64,000 bases of DNA from Streptomyces sp. 378 (GTDB taxonomy: Bacteria > Actinomycetota > Actinomycetes > Streptomycetales > Streptomycetaceae): assembly GCF_030124145.1 (NCBI RefSeq), contig NZ_JASKMS010000006.1:186001-250000 (forward strand), in the 5' to 3' direction. The translations under genes and the position numbers were made by a program. Under the pieces are notes generated by a model. The model saw nothing but the letters and a program-made list of their open reading frames with translations, had not been told where the DNA came from and did not search any database. The stretch's first letter is position 1, and each line of letters begins with the position of its first letter. This document shows positions 43,801-50,062 of this stretch, in pieces.

Positions 43801-44841
43801 GAAGCCGGGTTCGTAGTCCCAGCCCTCGGCGATCCAGGAGGACTGCCCGTTGGTGGAGGCGGTGCGGCCGTCGACGGCCTGCGAGGAGTAGGAGAGCTCG
43901 ACCTCCGGCTGCGGGCCGCCGGGCACCTCGGGTGCCTCGATCGGGTACGTCCACGAGAAGCCGCCGGACGAGGAGCCAGCCATCCAGGATCCGGACGGGG
44001 ACAGCGAGGTGGCCTCGTGGCTGCCGCCGGGCCCGGAGGCGGCGGCGGTCGCGGCGAGCACGGTAGGGGCGGCGCTCGCGGTGGCGAGGTCGACCGTGGC
44101 GGTCACCTTCTGCTCCGCCGGGTCGTTGGCCCCGGTCAGTTCGGTGCGGTCACGGCAGCCGTCCTTCTCCGGCGTGGTCAGCGCACAGGAAGGGAGCTGC
44201 ACAAGACGGAGCCGGGAGCCCCAGTCACCGCCGTAGGTGTCCTTGAACGACGAGTAGTCCAGCTCGATCTCGACCGAGCCGGAGGCTGCGGGTGCCAGAC
44301 CATCGCGCGCGGGGGCTGCGGTGAGGAGCAGGCCCTGAACACCGGCCTTGCGGGCAGCGGCCGCGTCCTTGACTTGCATCTGGACGGCGGTGCCGGCGTC
44401 GGCGGTCTCCCGCTCGGGGGCGCGGCCACTGATGCGGACACCGTGGCGCAGTTGGGTCTCGGGGACCTGACGGGCCTTCACCACGCCGGTCTGTACGGCG
44501 GTCGGCTTCCGCAGTCCGGAGTCGTCGGTCGCGAGCGGCGCCTGCTTCGGGAGGCGGTCTCTGGTGTCGGTGACGAGGGTGGTGAAGGTGCGGGCCGGAA
44601 CCCTGCCGGCCTCGGGCCGCCAGTCGGCGGCGGCGGCGTCGTTGTGTGTCTTGGTGCGCTTCTTGCTGAACTCCCGCCCGGGTACGGACGGGTCGCGCTT
44701 CACCTCGGAGATCCGGGTACGGCCTGAGGCGGCGCTGGCGTCGTCGGGTATGAGCCCGACGAACATCACGAGCCCTACGAACACGGACACGGATCTGTGC
44801 CAGTATCCGAAGTAGCGTAACTGTCTTATCAATTCGTCCAT
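37873..44841 (-). CDS. Secreted RHS/YD-repeat polymorphic toxin with Hint and deaminase-like tip
   Basis: A 2322-residue secreted protein. The ATG at 44841 has a GGGGGAAG site and starts a signal segment (HRSVSVFVGLVMFVGL...ASA). Then come an SpvB/TcdB-like region (about 285-330, GGPQPEVELSYSSQAVDG), many YD repeats (YDPLGRL, YDEAGN, YDKAGN), and an RHS core ending LGARDYDPVTGRFISVDP. After that lie an Ala/Lys/Arg tract (about 1868-2034), a Hint domain (2035-2190: Cys first, TEGH, terminal HN) and a 132-residue toxin beginning with Cys2191. The toxin has HAE (2263-2265) and CSHTC (2289-2293), the zinc ligands of a deaminase fold. Codon 8 is TTA. An immunity gene overlaps the end. Confidence 0.9.
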   Translation of the reverse strand: MDELIRQLRYFGYWHRSVSVFVGLVMFVGLIPDDASAASGRTRISEVKRDPSVPGREFSKKRTKTHNDAAAADWRPEAGRVPARTFTTLVTDTRDRLPKQAPLATDDSGLRKPTAVQTGVVKARQVPETQLRHGVRISGRAPERETADAGTAVQMQVKDAAAARKAGVQGLLLTAAPARDGLAPAASGSVEIELDYSSFKDTYGGDWGSRLRLVQLPSCALTTPEKDGCRDRTELTGANDPAEQKVTATVDLATASAAPTVLAATAAASGPGGSHEATSLSPSGSWMAGSSSGGFSWTYPIEAPEVPGGPQPEVELSYSSQAVDGRTASTNGQSSWIAEGWDYEPGFIERRYRSCSDDKAPIKDESGKEHKPNNTGDSGDLCWGSDHVVMSLGGNTTELVKKDGTDEWRPADDDGSRLEHKKGAANGTKDGEYWVLTTTDGTRYHFGLNKLPGATDGAVTNSALTVPVFGNHPTEPCHATAFMDSDCAQGYRWNLDYVVDPLGDAMTLWWAKWKNYYGQNMKADQQISYDRSAQLDRIDYGLRHDKLFGVQPAGRVAFKTAERCVPTSTFDCAESKRTTANAKHWPDVPLDQACASGAKCTDKYSPTFWTTKRLEKITTQVLSGGALNTVDSWTLEQSYPSTGDGTSPALWLNSITRTGHGADGTAAMPKVTFAGTQMDNRVDGVEGLPPFSRLRIHAIDTESGGRIGVTYSPRECQALEPRKMPAAPESNTMRCFPQYWTPKGALKPVKDWFHKYVATEVSEEDLVTDSPAKVTSYEFVGKPGWAHDDSEFTENKHRTWSQYRGYERVRTRLGAGKDVKQLTEHRYFRGLHGDKLPSGTRTTQVTDSEGKTYDDLPQYQGQLLEQITYESDGGPVDSATVTTPWAVKTATRARPGNTALEAWMTRPETVRSRERVKGDTWRTSTETTKYDSFGLPYQVEEKTTGGKLRCSTVSYARNAEAHMMESESRERTVLGACGSTGGEVVEDTRTLYDNRAFGAAPTKGLPTEVQELNGSGDGYLTIDRTEYDIHGREIATWDADNRKTSVEFTPKTVVRPLKQVSTDPLGHTETTVFDDVRGMPLTEEDTNGKRATMEYDPLGRLLKVWEIDRDPVKQTPTATYDYTLRGSAGPTIVTTRTLKDNGDYAVSYEILDGLLRERQTQDEAVGAGRIVNDSFYDSAGRKWKENDGYYNKAEPEAKLLPVADNDVPSQNRTHFDGLGQPSAEITYNHGTEKVRTTTERDGDATTTIPPKGDTVTTVFEDAEGRTERLREYTNTERTKWRDTVYEYDDLDNLRKVTAPGGAATSFEYDKRGRQTVVIDPDGGRTKMRYDATDNVVATTDPFERTLVTTYDEGGRPTALREDSETGPKRVEWTYDTLVKGLPTAAIRYDGGREYREEVTEYDNAYRVKSSKTVIPEAEIGLAGTYTYRYDYTPTGNLFWAEVPGMGGLVTEKVVFRYNSDDLPIAIGGASTYLADVEYSAFGEILRTDAGPAAKRVHGTYTYDEFTRRLQTATFDRSLAPARISETRYGYDEAGNVKKITDVPGAAVGDAGGTDTQCFVYDQLRQMTSVWSAKTDDCTTGPSKSTVGGPEAYWQSYTYDEAGNRKELVEHDPTGDTAKDVKRTYTYGKPGVGGPNALAEIKSVGPQGERLNTFSYDKAGNTTKRQHGGTEQSLEWDVEGQLRKVTEPVEGGGTKTTSYLYGADGERLIRTGADGSRTLYLGEAELTVSADNMTAKAERFYAHPDGMTTVRATGGIRELMISDHHGTSHTVVDMVDPAMGVTRRKSMPFGEARGQQPTDWPGQRGFVGGTVDPDTGLTRLGARDYDPVTGRFISVDPMVDYGQPATMNPYAYSNNAPATFSDPTGEFFPILIGIAARIAIQAAIRAAARRAAIIAARKAAQAAARRAAALARKRALEAAKRAAAKARREAARKAAAAKRAAAKRAAARAAAKRAAARRAAAQARARAARAAARKAAARRAAARKAAARPKPRAKPRSQPKARPKPSQVKRAVKKVAREVRDEAKETAKDEAQNIGCESANSFVPGTRVLMADGSTKPIEKVKVGDKVVATDPKTGRTSIQTATATIIGNGTKRLVKVTLSIHDGASSKSGTKTTTITATEGHPFWVPSLREWIDAGELKAGQWLQTSSGTWVQVGAVKAWTAGKATVHNLTVTEARTFYVLARTTLVLVHNCGDAQALADRASEIHAQAGSDMAMEKSTVAVVSAQTPRGVVHVVAGSGRGLNRAQKAMLNGVELPARNIPGAHAEQNALLFINQMGWSPIAGGASRSVCSHTCAPLIRASGGRITGRVYQNESGTKVRTFKW

Positions 44842-44864
44842 TGAAGGACTTCCCCCCTTACTCT

Positions 44865-44912
44865 GCGTGATCGACTGATCAACGGTCAGACGGTAAGCGC
44901 TCTCGATCACGC
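44865..44912. promoter_or_regulatory. Inverted repeat upstream of the RHS toxin gene
   Basis: GCGTGATCGA (44865-44874) and TCGATCACGC (44903-44912) are perfect 10-bp arms separated by 28 bp, 24 bp before the toxin ATG. They could form a leader hairpin or a pair of operator half-sites. The 237-bp region between toxin and FG-GAP genes holds both divergent promoters. Confidence 0.5.
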
Positions 44913-45078
44913 TGACAAGTAAAGGGAACGCAATGCGACCATCCCCACTTCGCTCAGAAAACGGCAAAGACTTCACACTAGGCGCGGGTACTGTTCGGGC
45001 GACTCTTGCCCGCGTGAGCGGGCTCACAGCTGCCCTCGTGAAGGGGGTGGCACGGCGACGAATCGGGGGAATTCGGCC

Positions 45079-48000
45079 ATGCCAGACAGATTACGAAGAC
45101 GCCGTTCGACCGGGCGCTCCGCGCGGTGTGCTCTCACGGTGGTGCTCGTCGGAAGCGCACTCGGGCTGACACCGCTGACGACCGCCTCGGCCGAACCGGC
45201 TTCCGCCCCCGCGGCCGCGAACGCCGAGGGACAAGCGCTCCAGCGGGCCGCCCGCACCGGCGAGGCCGTGGAGGTGATATCGGCCCGCACCGAGACCAGC
45301 GAAACCCACGCACTGCCCAACGGCAATCTGCGGCACACCCAACACACGCTCCCCGTGCGCGTGAAGCGCGAGGACGCCTGGACACCGGTGAACACGACGC
45401 TCACTGAGGCGGGCGGCCGCATCTCACCCAAGGCGACACCGGGTCGGGTCACTTTCTCCGCCGGAGGCGACAACCGGCTCGTCACCCTGTCCGACCGGGG
45501 TGGCTCCCTCTCGCTGACCTGGCCCGGTGACCTGCCCGAGCCCACTGTCGAGGAGTCGACGGCCACCTATAGCGAGGTCTTCCCCGGAGTCGACCTGGCG
45601 GTACGGGCGAGTGTGGACGGTTTCAGCCAGGCACTGATCGTCAAAACGCCTGAGGCGGCCGACCGGCCGGAACTGAAGGAGATCGGCTTTGGGCTGCGCA
45701 CCGAGGGCCTGGAGCTGCGCAAGGACGCCGATTCCCGCACGCTCAGCGCCGTCAACGCCGCCGGACAGACGGTGTTCGCCTCGTCGACGGCCCGCATGTG
45801 GGATTCCTCCGGCAGGGAGCCGGAGTCGGCTGCGGGCACGAGTACGGGTGCGGGTGCGGGCGCCGTGCGCACGGCGGGTGTGAACGCCGCTAGGAGCGAG
45901 CCGAGTTCCCCCTCACCGCTGACACCGGGCACGAAGAGCAGTGAGGTCGGCGTCGAGGTGACGGACACGCAGGTCGTCCTGCGACCGGACCAGCAACTGC
46001 TCGACGCTCCGGACACGACGTACCCCGTCTACATCGACCCGCGCATGACCGGTACCCGAGAGGCGTGGACGATCGCCTACAAGCCGCACCCCACCGACAG
46101 CTACTGGAACGGGACCGGCTGGAACGGGAAGACCACGGACGAGGCGCGCGTCGGCTACGAGCACTCCACCAACGGCACGGCACGCTCCTTCTTCCGGGTG
46201 GGTTCCAAGTTCCTGGCGGGTGTGAAGGTCGTCGACGCCCAGTTCCAGATCACCGAGACCCACTCGTGGTCCTGCACGCCCAAGCCGGTCGAGCTGTATC
46301 TGACCGGTCCCATCAGCTCGAAGACCACGTGGAAGGAGCAGCCTTCCTGGTCCACGCTGCAGGACCGCCGTAACTACGCGCATGGCAACGAGGACCACGG
46401 TTGTCCGAACAAGCCGGTCGACTTCACCGCCAAGGACGCGGCGGTCAAGGCGGCTGTCGGCAAGTGGGCGAACATCACGTTCGGGCTGCGTGCCCCGCGT
46501 GCCGCGGAGGAGGGTAAGGACGAGTACAGCTGGAAGAAGTTCAAGCCGGACGCCAAGCTGATCGTCGAATTCAACCGGCCGCCGAAGGCACCGTGGGCCC
46601 TCGATACGATCCCAAGCACCAAGGTCGGCACCACTCAGTGCGGCAACGGGTCGTCGTACGTGACCGTGGGCAACACGGACGTGAGACAGACCGCGCAGGT
46701 GTGGGATCCGGACGGCGGCGGCGTCAACGTCCAGTTCCACCTGTGGCCGACCGGCAAGCACGCCGCCTCGCCCGGCATCGTCTTCGACGAACGGGTGAAG
46801 GTCACGGTCAAGGCCGGTAACTCCAAGGGTGCTCAGGCGCGGGTCGTCGTTCCCAAGGCCCTGCTCGACAAGTACAAGGGCGCGAGCAACGGGCAGTTCT
46901 CCTGGAAGGCACAGGCCGAGGACACCACCGACGCTTCGCTGGCCTCGGACTGGACCCCGACGCAGGGCGCGGCCGGGTGTCGCTTCGGTTTCGACCCGCA
47001 GGCGCCGACGGTGATGCCGAAGGTGACCTCAGCGGACGGCCTGTACCCCGAGACCCCGCCCGGCGACGAGCCGGTGGAGGGCGCTCTGGCGCGCACGGAA
47101 GCCGTGTTCGAGTTCAGCGCCAACGGCGTGGCCGACACGGTGAGGTATACCTGGGGCCTGGACCGAACCCCGCCGAGCGAGCCGACGGACGAGAAGCCCG
47201 TCAAGGGGGGCTCCGTAGAGCAGAAGGTGACGCCACTCACCCCCGGGCCGCACACGCTTTACGTGCGGGCTTACGACGTGGGTGGCAACCCTGGACCGGT
47301 CTACCCCTACCGCTTCTACGTCAAGAGTCCCGGAGTCACCGACAAGCCGGGCGATGTGAACGGTGACGGTCGGCCCGACATGCTCGCCGTCGACGGTACG
47401 GACAATCTGCGCCTCTACGGCGGCACGGGCGGCGGTGCGGTGGCGACGATGGTGCCCCTCTCCTCCGGAGGTGGCTGGAGCGGCGCACAGCTGACCCATC
47501 GGGGCGACTGGGACGAGGACCTCTACGAGGATCTGGTGGCCCGCCGCGAAGGCAGACTGTGGTTCTACCCGAACAACGGTCAGGGCGAGTTCACCGACGA
47601 CACCCGCCAGGAGGTCACGATCCTCGGCGCCTCCGAGGAGCCGGGTGGGCTCACCAGCACCGCGGACATCGACCAGATCGTCTCGGTCGGAAACATCACG
47701 AACGACTCCGAGGCGAGCTACCCCGACTTCGTCGCGGTCATCGGGGACCAGCTCTGGTTCCTGCCCGGGTACTTCGGCCAGACGCTCAGCTCGGGCTATC
47801 TGATCGGCGCGTCCGGCTGGAGCAAAATGCACCTCGCCTCCCCCGGTGATGTCGACGGTGACGGCTTCACCGACCTGATCGCCCGTAACCGCGGCACAGG
47901 AGAGGTTTGGCTCTATCACGGCCGCAGCACCGGGGACGCGGACGCCGACGGGGTTCCGGACGGCGGAACCGACCCGGCCTCGCTGGGCTCGGCCGCCAAC

Positions 48001-48213
48001 CGGACGGCGTACGCCACCGGGTGGACCCCGACCTCCCGCCCGCTGCTCACCGCGTCGGGCGACTCCGACGGCGACGGTGTTCCGGACCTGTGGACCACGA
48101 CGGCGAACACCACGGCAGGCCTGGAGTTCGTGCCAGGACGCAAGAGCGGCCTGCACGGACCGCCCGTCGTGGTCGGCGGAGGTGGCTGGCAGGGCATCAA
48201 GGCGATCTCCTGA
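45079..48213 (+). CDS. Large secreted FG-GAP/DNRLRE-like protein, partner of the RHS gene
   Basis: A 1044-residue exported protein. A basic, long Sec signal (about 1-40, ALTVVLVGSALGLTPLTTASA) precedes a domain with LPNGNLRHTQHTLPVRV and an R-rich surface-protein region of the DNRLRE type (SFFRVGSKFLAGVKVVDAQFQI, about 365-390). The C-terminal 290 residues hold FG-GAP/VCBS-like calcium repeats: GDVNGDGRPDML, GDVDGDGFTDLI, GDSDGDGVPDLW. In other streptomycetes these modules occur as the N-terminal part of YD-repeat proteins, so this may be a separate partner that helps anchor or present the RHS toxin. It is divergent from that gene. Confidence 0.85.
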   Translation: MPDRLRRRRSTGRSARCALTVVLVGSALGLTPLTTASAEPASAPAAANAEGQALQRAARTGEAVEVISARTETSETHALPNGNLRHTQHTLPVRVKREDAWTPVNTTLTEAGGRISPKATPGRVTFSAGGDNRLVTLSDRGGSLSLTWPGDLPEPTVEESTATYSEVFPGVDLAVRASVDGFSQALIVKTPEAADRPELKEIGFGLRTEGLELRKDADSRTLSAVNAAGQTVFASSTARMWDSSGREPESAAGTSTGAGAGAVRTAGVNAARSEPSSPSPLTPGTKSSEVGVEVTDTQVVLRPDQQLLDAPDTTYPVYIDPRMTGTREAWTIAYKPHPTDSYWNGTGWNGKTTDEARVGYEHSTNGTARSFFRVGSKFLAGVKVVDAQFQITETHSWSCTPKPVELYLTGPISSKTTWKEQPSWSTLQDRRNYAHGNEDHGCPNKPVDFTAKDAAVKAAVGKWANITFGLRAPRAAEEGKDEYSWKKFKPDAKLIVEFNRPPKAPWALDTIPSTKVGTTQCGNGSSYVTVGNTDVRQTAQVWDPDGGGVNVQFHLWPTGKHAASPGIVFDERVKVTVKAGNSKGAQARVVVPKALLDKYKGASNGQFSWKAQAEDTTDASLASDWTPTQGAAGCRFGFDPQAPTVMPKVTSADGLYPETPPGDEPVEGALARTEAVFEFSANGVADTVRYTWGLDRTPPSEPTDEKPVKGGSVEQKVTPLTPGPHTLYVRAYDVGGNPGPVYPYRFYVKSPGVTDKPGDVNGDGRPDMLAVDGTDNLRLYGGTGGGAVATMVPLSSGGGWSGAQLTHRGDWDEDLYEDLVARREGRLWFYPNNGQGEFTDDTRQEVTILGASEEPGGLTSTADIDQIVSVGNITNDSEASYPDFVAVIGDQLWFLPGYFGQTLSSGYLIGASGWSKMHLASPGDVDGDGFTDLIARNRGTGEVWLYHGRSTGDADADGVPDGGTDPASLGSAANRTAYATGWTPTSRPLLTASGDSDGDGVPDLWTTTANTTAGLEFVPGRKSGLHGPPVVVGGGGWQGIKAIS

Positions 48214-48343
48214 ACGACGCCGGGGACCGGCTCCCGCTCCGGCCCTCGGCGCACGCGCGTCAGAGAGTCCCGTCCGTACACACCGGTGGGCCCCGGCGGC
48301 CCAACCTGGGCCCACCGGCTCGCAAAGGGGGAGGGCCGCCGCC

Positions 48344-48739
48344 ATGCGGTACGCACGATTCGTCAAGGGCGCCGTCACCGCCACCGCCGCCACCGCCGTC
48401 TGTCACACGCTGATGACCGCCGGCTACGCCTGGGCCCGCGGCAAAGCGGCGGCGGGCGAGGCGACGATCTTCGCCGGCGCCTTCGAGTGGTTGGTGACCA
48501 CGGCCGGCACCTGGGCTCTCATGCCCCTCCTGCTGGGAGCCGGGATGCGCGCCATGCGGGAGCGCGGCAACACCACGCTGATGGTCAGCGGCGGACTGCT
48601 CTGGGCGTTGCTCTCGCTGTCCGTGGTCGACGAGATCGACGGCCCGGGCCGGTCCATGCCGCTGCCCTTCCTCGCCTTCTACGTACTGGCCGGGACGGGA
48701 CTGGCCGGGGCCGGGGGCCGTACGGGACGCCGAGGCTAG
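48344..48739 (+). CDS. Small integral membrane protein of unknown function
   Basis: A 131-residue protein with three or four hydrophobic helices (about 8-30, 42-66, 77-96, 106-125). No motif ties it to a known family. The ATG at 48344 follows GGGGGAG. It follows the FG-GAP gene by 130 bp on the same strand and may be co-transcribed. It ends at a repeat-and-terminator element. Confidence 0.6.
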   Translation: MRYARFVKGAVTATAATAVCHTLMTAGYAWARGKAAAGEATIFAGAFEWLVTTAGTWALMPLLLGAGMRAMRERGNTTLMVSGGLLWALLSLSVVDEIDGPGRSMPLPFLAFYVLAGTGLAGAGGRTGRRG

Positions 48740-48744
48740 GGGTG

Positions 48745-48774
48745 TCCGGAACACCTTGTTCCGGAACACCTTGT
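48745..48774. repeat. 15-bp tandem duplication
   Basis: TCCGGAACACCTTGT occurs twice head to tail (48745-48759 and 48760-48774), creating the palindrome TGTTCCGGAACA at the join. It lies just after the membrane-protein stop codon. Confidence 0.85.
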
Positions 48775-48810
48775 GAGGGGCGGCCCGCCGGTCGGCGGGC
48801 CGTCCCTCAC
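48773..48810. terminator. Bidirectional terminator between convergent genes
   Basis: GTGAGGG-G-CGGCCCGCC (48773-48789) pairs with GGCGGGCCG-T-CCCTCAC (48794-48810). It separates the membrane protein from the DUF4360 gene on the other strand. Confidence 0.8.
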
Positions 48811-48814
48811 CCCG

Positions 48815-49468
48815 TCACGACTTCTTCGGGCACTCCTTCCACGCCAGGTGGTACACCGTGCTGATGTCCCCGTCCGTGGAGTCCATCGTCATGAAGCTGA
48901 CCTTGTCGGCCGACTGGGTGCCCGCGTTGACGCGGAGTTCGGTGTTGATGTTGAAGTTGCGCTGGACTCCGCAGGGCGCGTAGACCAGTTGGGCCCAGTC
49001 GGTCTCGTCGGTGGCCTGCCAGTTGTCGTTGAGGGGGCCGCTGAAGGGGTGGTTCTTGTACACCGTGCTGGGCGAGCCCTGGAAGTAGTACGAGGCCCGC
49101 TGGCTCGCGCTCGCCCCGGGCTGGAGGGCGGCGAAGCCCCGGTAGTCCGCGCTCGCGATGGCGTAGGTGAAGCCGCCGGGGACGTGGACGACCAGGCTGA
49201 GCTGGCAGTTCCGGCGGAACGCGGTCGGGTCGGAGTTCCCGCCCGCCTGGGCGAGGTAGTCGCTGTAGGTCACCGTGAACGCCGTGTTGTCCTCGGAGAC
49301 GGCGACCGCCGCCGTGCCCTGCGGGCAGCCGGAGCCGTTCACCGTGGCGACCTTGATGACGATCTTGTCCGGGGGCGGGTCGTCGAACCCGGAGGACGGG
49401 GATTGCGCGGGAAGTGCGCTGGTGAGCAGCGCGGCGATCGCGCCGCTCAGGAGCAGGCCACCGGCCAT
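48815..49468 (-). CDS. Secreted DUF4360 family protein
   Basis: A 217-residue exported protein of unknown function. The signal (MAGGLLLSGAIAALLTSALP, cut near AQS) is followed by the DUF4360 pattern: GSGCPQGTAAVAVSEDNTAF, then TVTYSDYLAQAGG, RRNCQLSLVVHVPGGF and a late Cys pair (YAPCGVQRNFNINTELR and KECPKKS). Conserved Cys residues suggest extracellular disulfides. The ATG at 49468 has GGGAG five bases before it. A TTGACA-like -35 lies at 49524-49529 on the same strand. Confidence 0.88.
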   Translation of the reverse strand: MAGGLLLSGAIAALLTSALPAQSPSSGFDDPPPDKIVIKVATVNGSGCPQGTAAVAVSEDNTAFTVTYSDYLAQAGGNSDPTAFRRNCQLSLVVHVPGGFTYAIASADYRGFAALQPGASASQRASYYFQGSPSTVYKNHPFSGPLNDNWQATDETDWAQLVYAPCGVQRNFNINTELRVNAGTQSADKVSFMTMDSTDGDISTVYHLAWKECPKKS

Positions 49469-50062
49469 GGTTCTCCCATTCCGTTCGTGGGGGGTGGATC
49501 ACGAAGGTGATTGAACATGCACATGTCAAAACAACGGCATGCACACCCCCGACCTGTGGCCATTCCATGAAGGAGATGTGAAGAGCGGGGGCGGTCGCAT
49601 CGTACGCAGGACGGCAGGGGTGGGCCAGGTCGCTGTCCGGCCATTCACACTGGCGGGAATTCACCCGGGCACCGGCAGGCGCATAGGGTGCGTTGCACCA
49701 GTGCGTCAGAGCGAGGACCGAGGACGGAATGAGGACCACGCACCGCGCGGCACCCGGCCGCCACCCCTCGGGGGTTCTCCCAGGCCGCCGCCCGCTCCAC
49801 CGGCTCGGGCGGCGTCCCGGTCGCGAGGTCGGCGATCGTCCCGCCCTCGAGGGTCCCGCGCAGTGGCGACGGCCTCCGCCCTGACCGGTCCCTCCCCCTG
49901 CCGCACGGCCGGCTCCACGACCGCTCGTACCGTGGAGTCCGCACGTGCCGAGGTCCTCAGAGGACCGTTGTCCTCGTCACCCTGTAGACATTGAGCACAC
50001 GTACCGCGTGACACATCCCGCACCCCGCACCACGCATCGCAGGCACAACAGGAGGCGCTCCC
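49469..50062. other. 594-bp intergenic region
   Basis: Long frames cross this stretch on both strands but are rich in Arg/Pro/Gly, lack ribosome sites and show no domain. The left part holds the DUF4360 promoter region, the right end GGAGG for the GH35 gene. I see no RNA gene and no TTCGAA box here. Confidence 0.5.

Noticed and set aside
37313..48213. Insecticidal Tc toxin complex
   Set aside because: There are SpvB/TcdB-like and YD repeat parts, but no TcA pore or separate TcC gene; the Hint-deaminase tip and overlapping immunity gene fit an interbacterial polymorphic toxin better.
49729..49884. Short plus-strand ORF in the 49.5-50.0 kb gap
   Set aside because: Arg/Pro-rich product without homology to anything I recognise and only a weak ribosome site; treated as chance.
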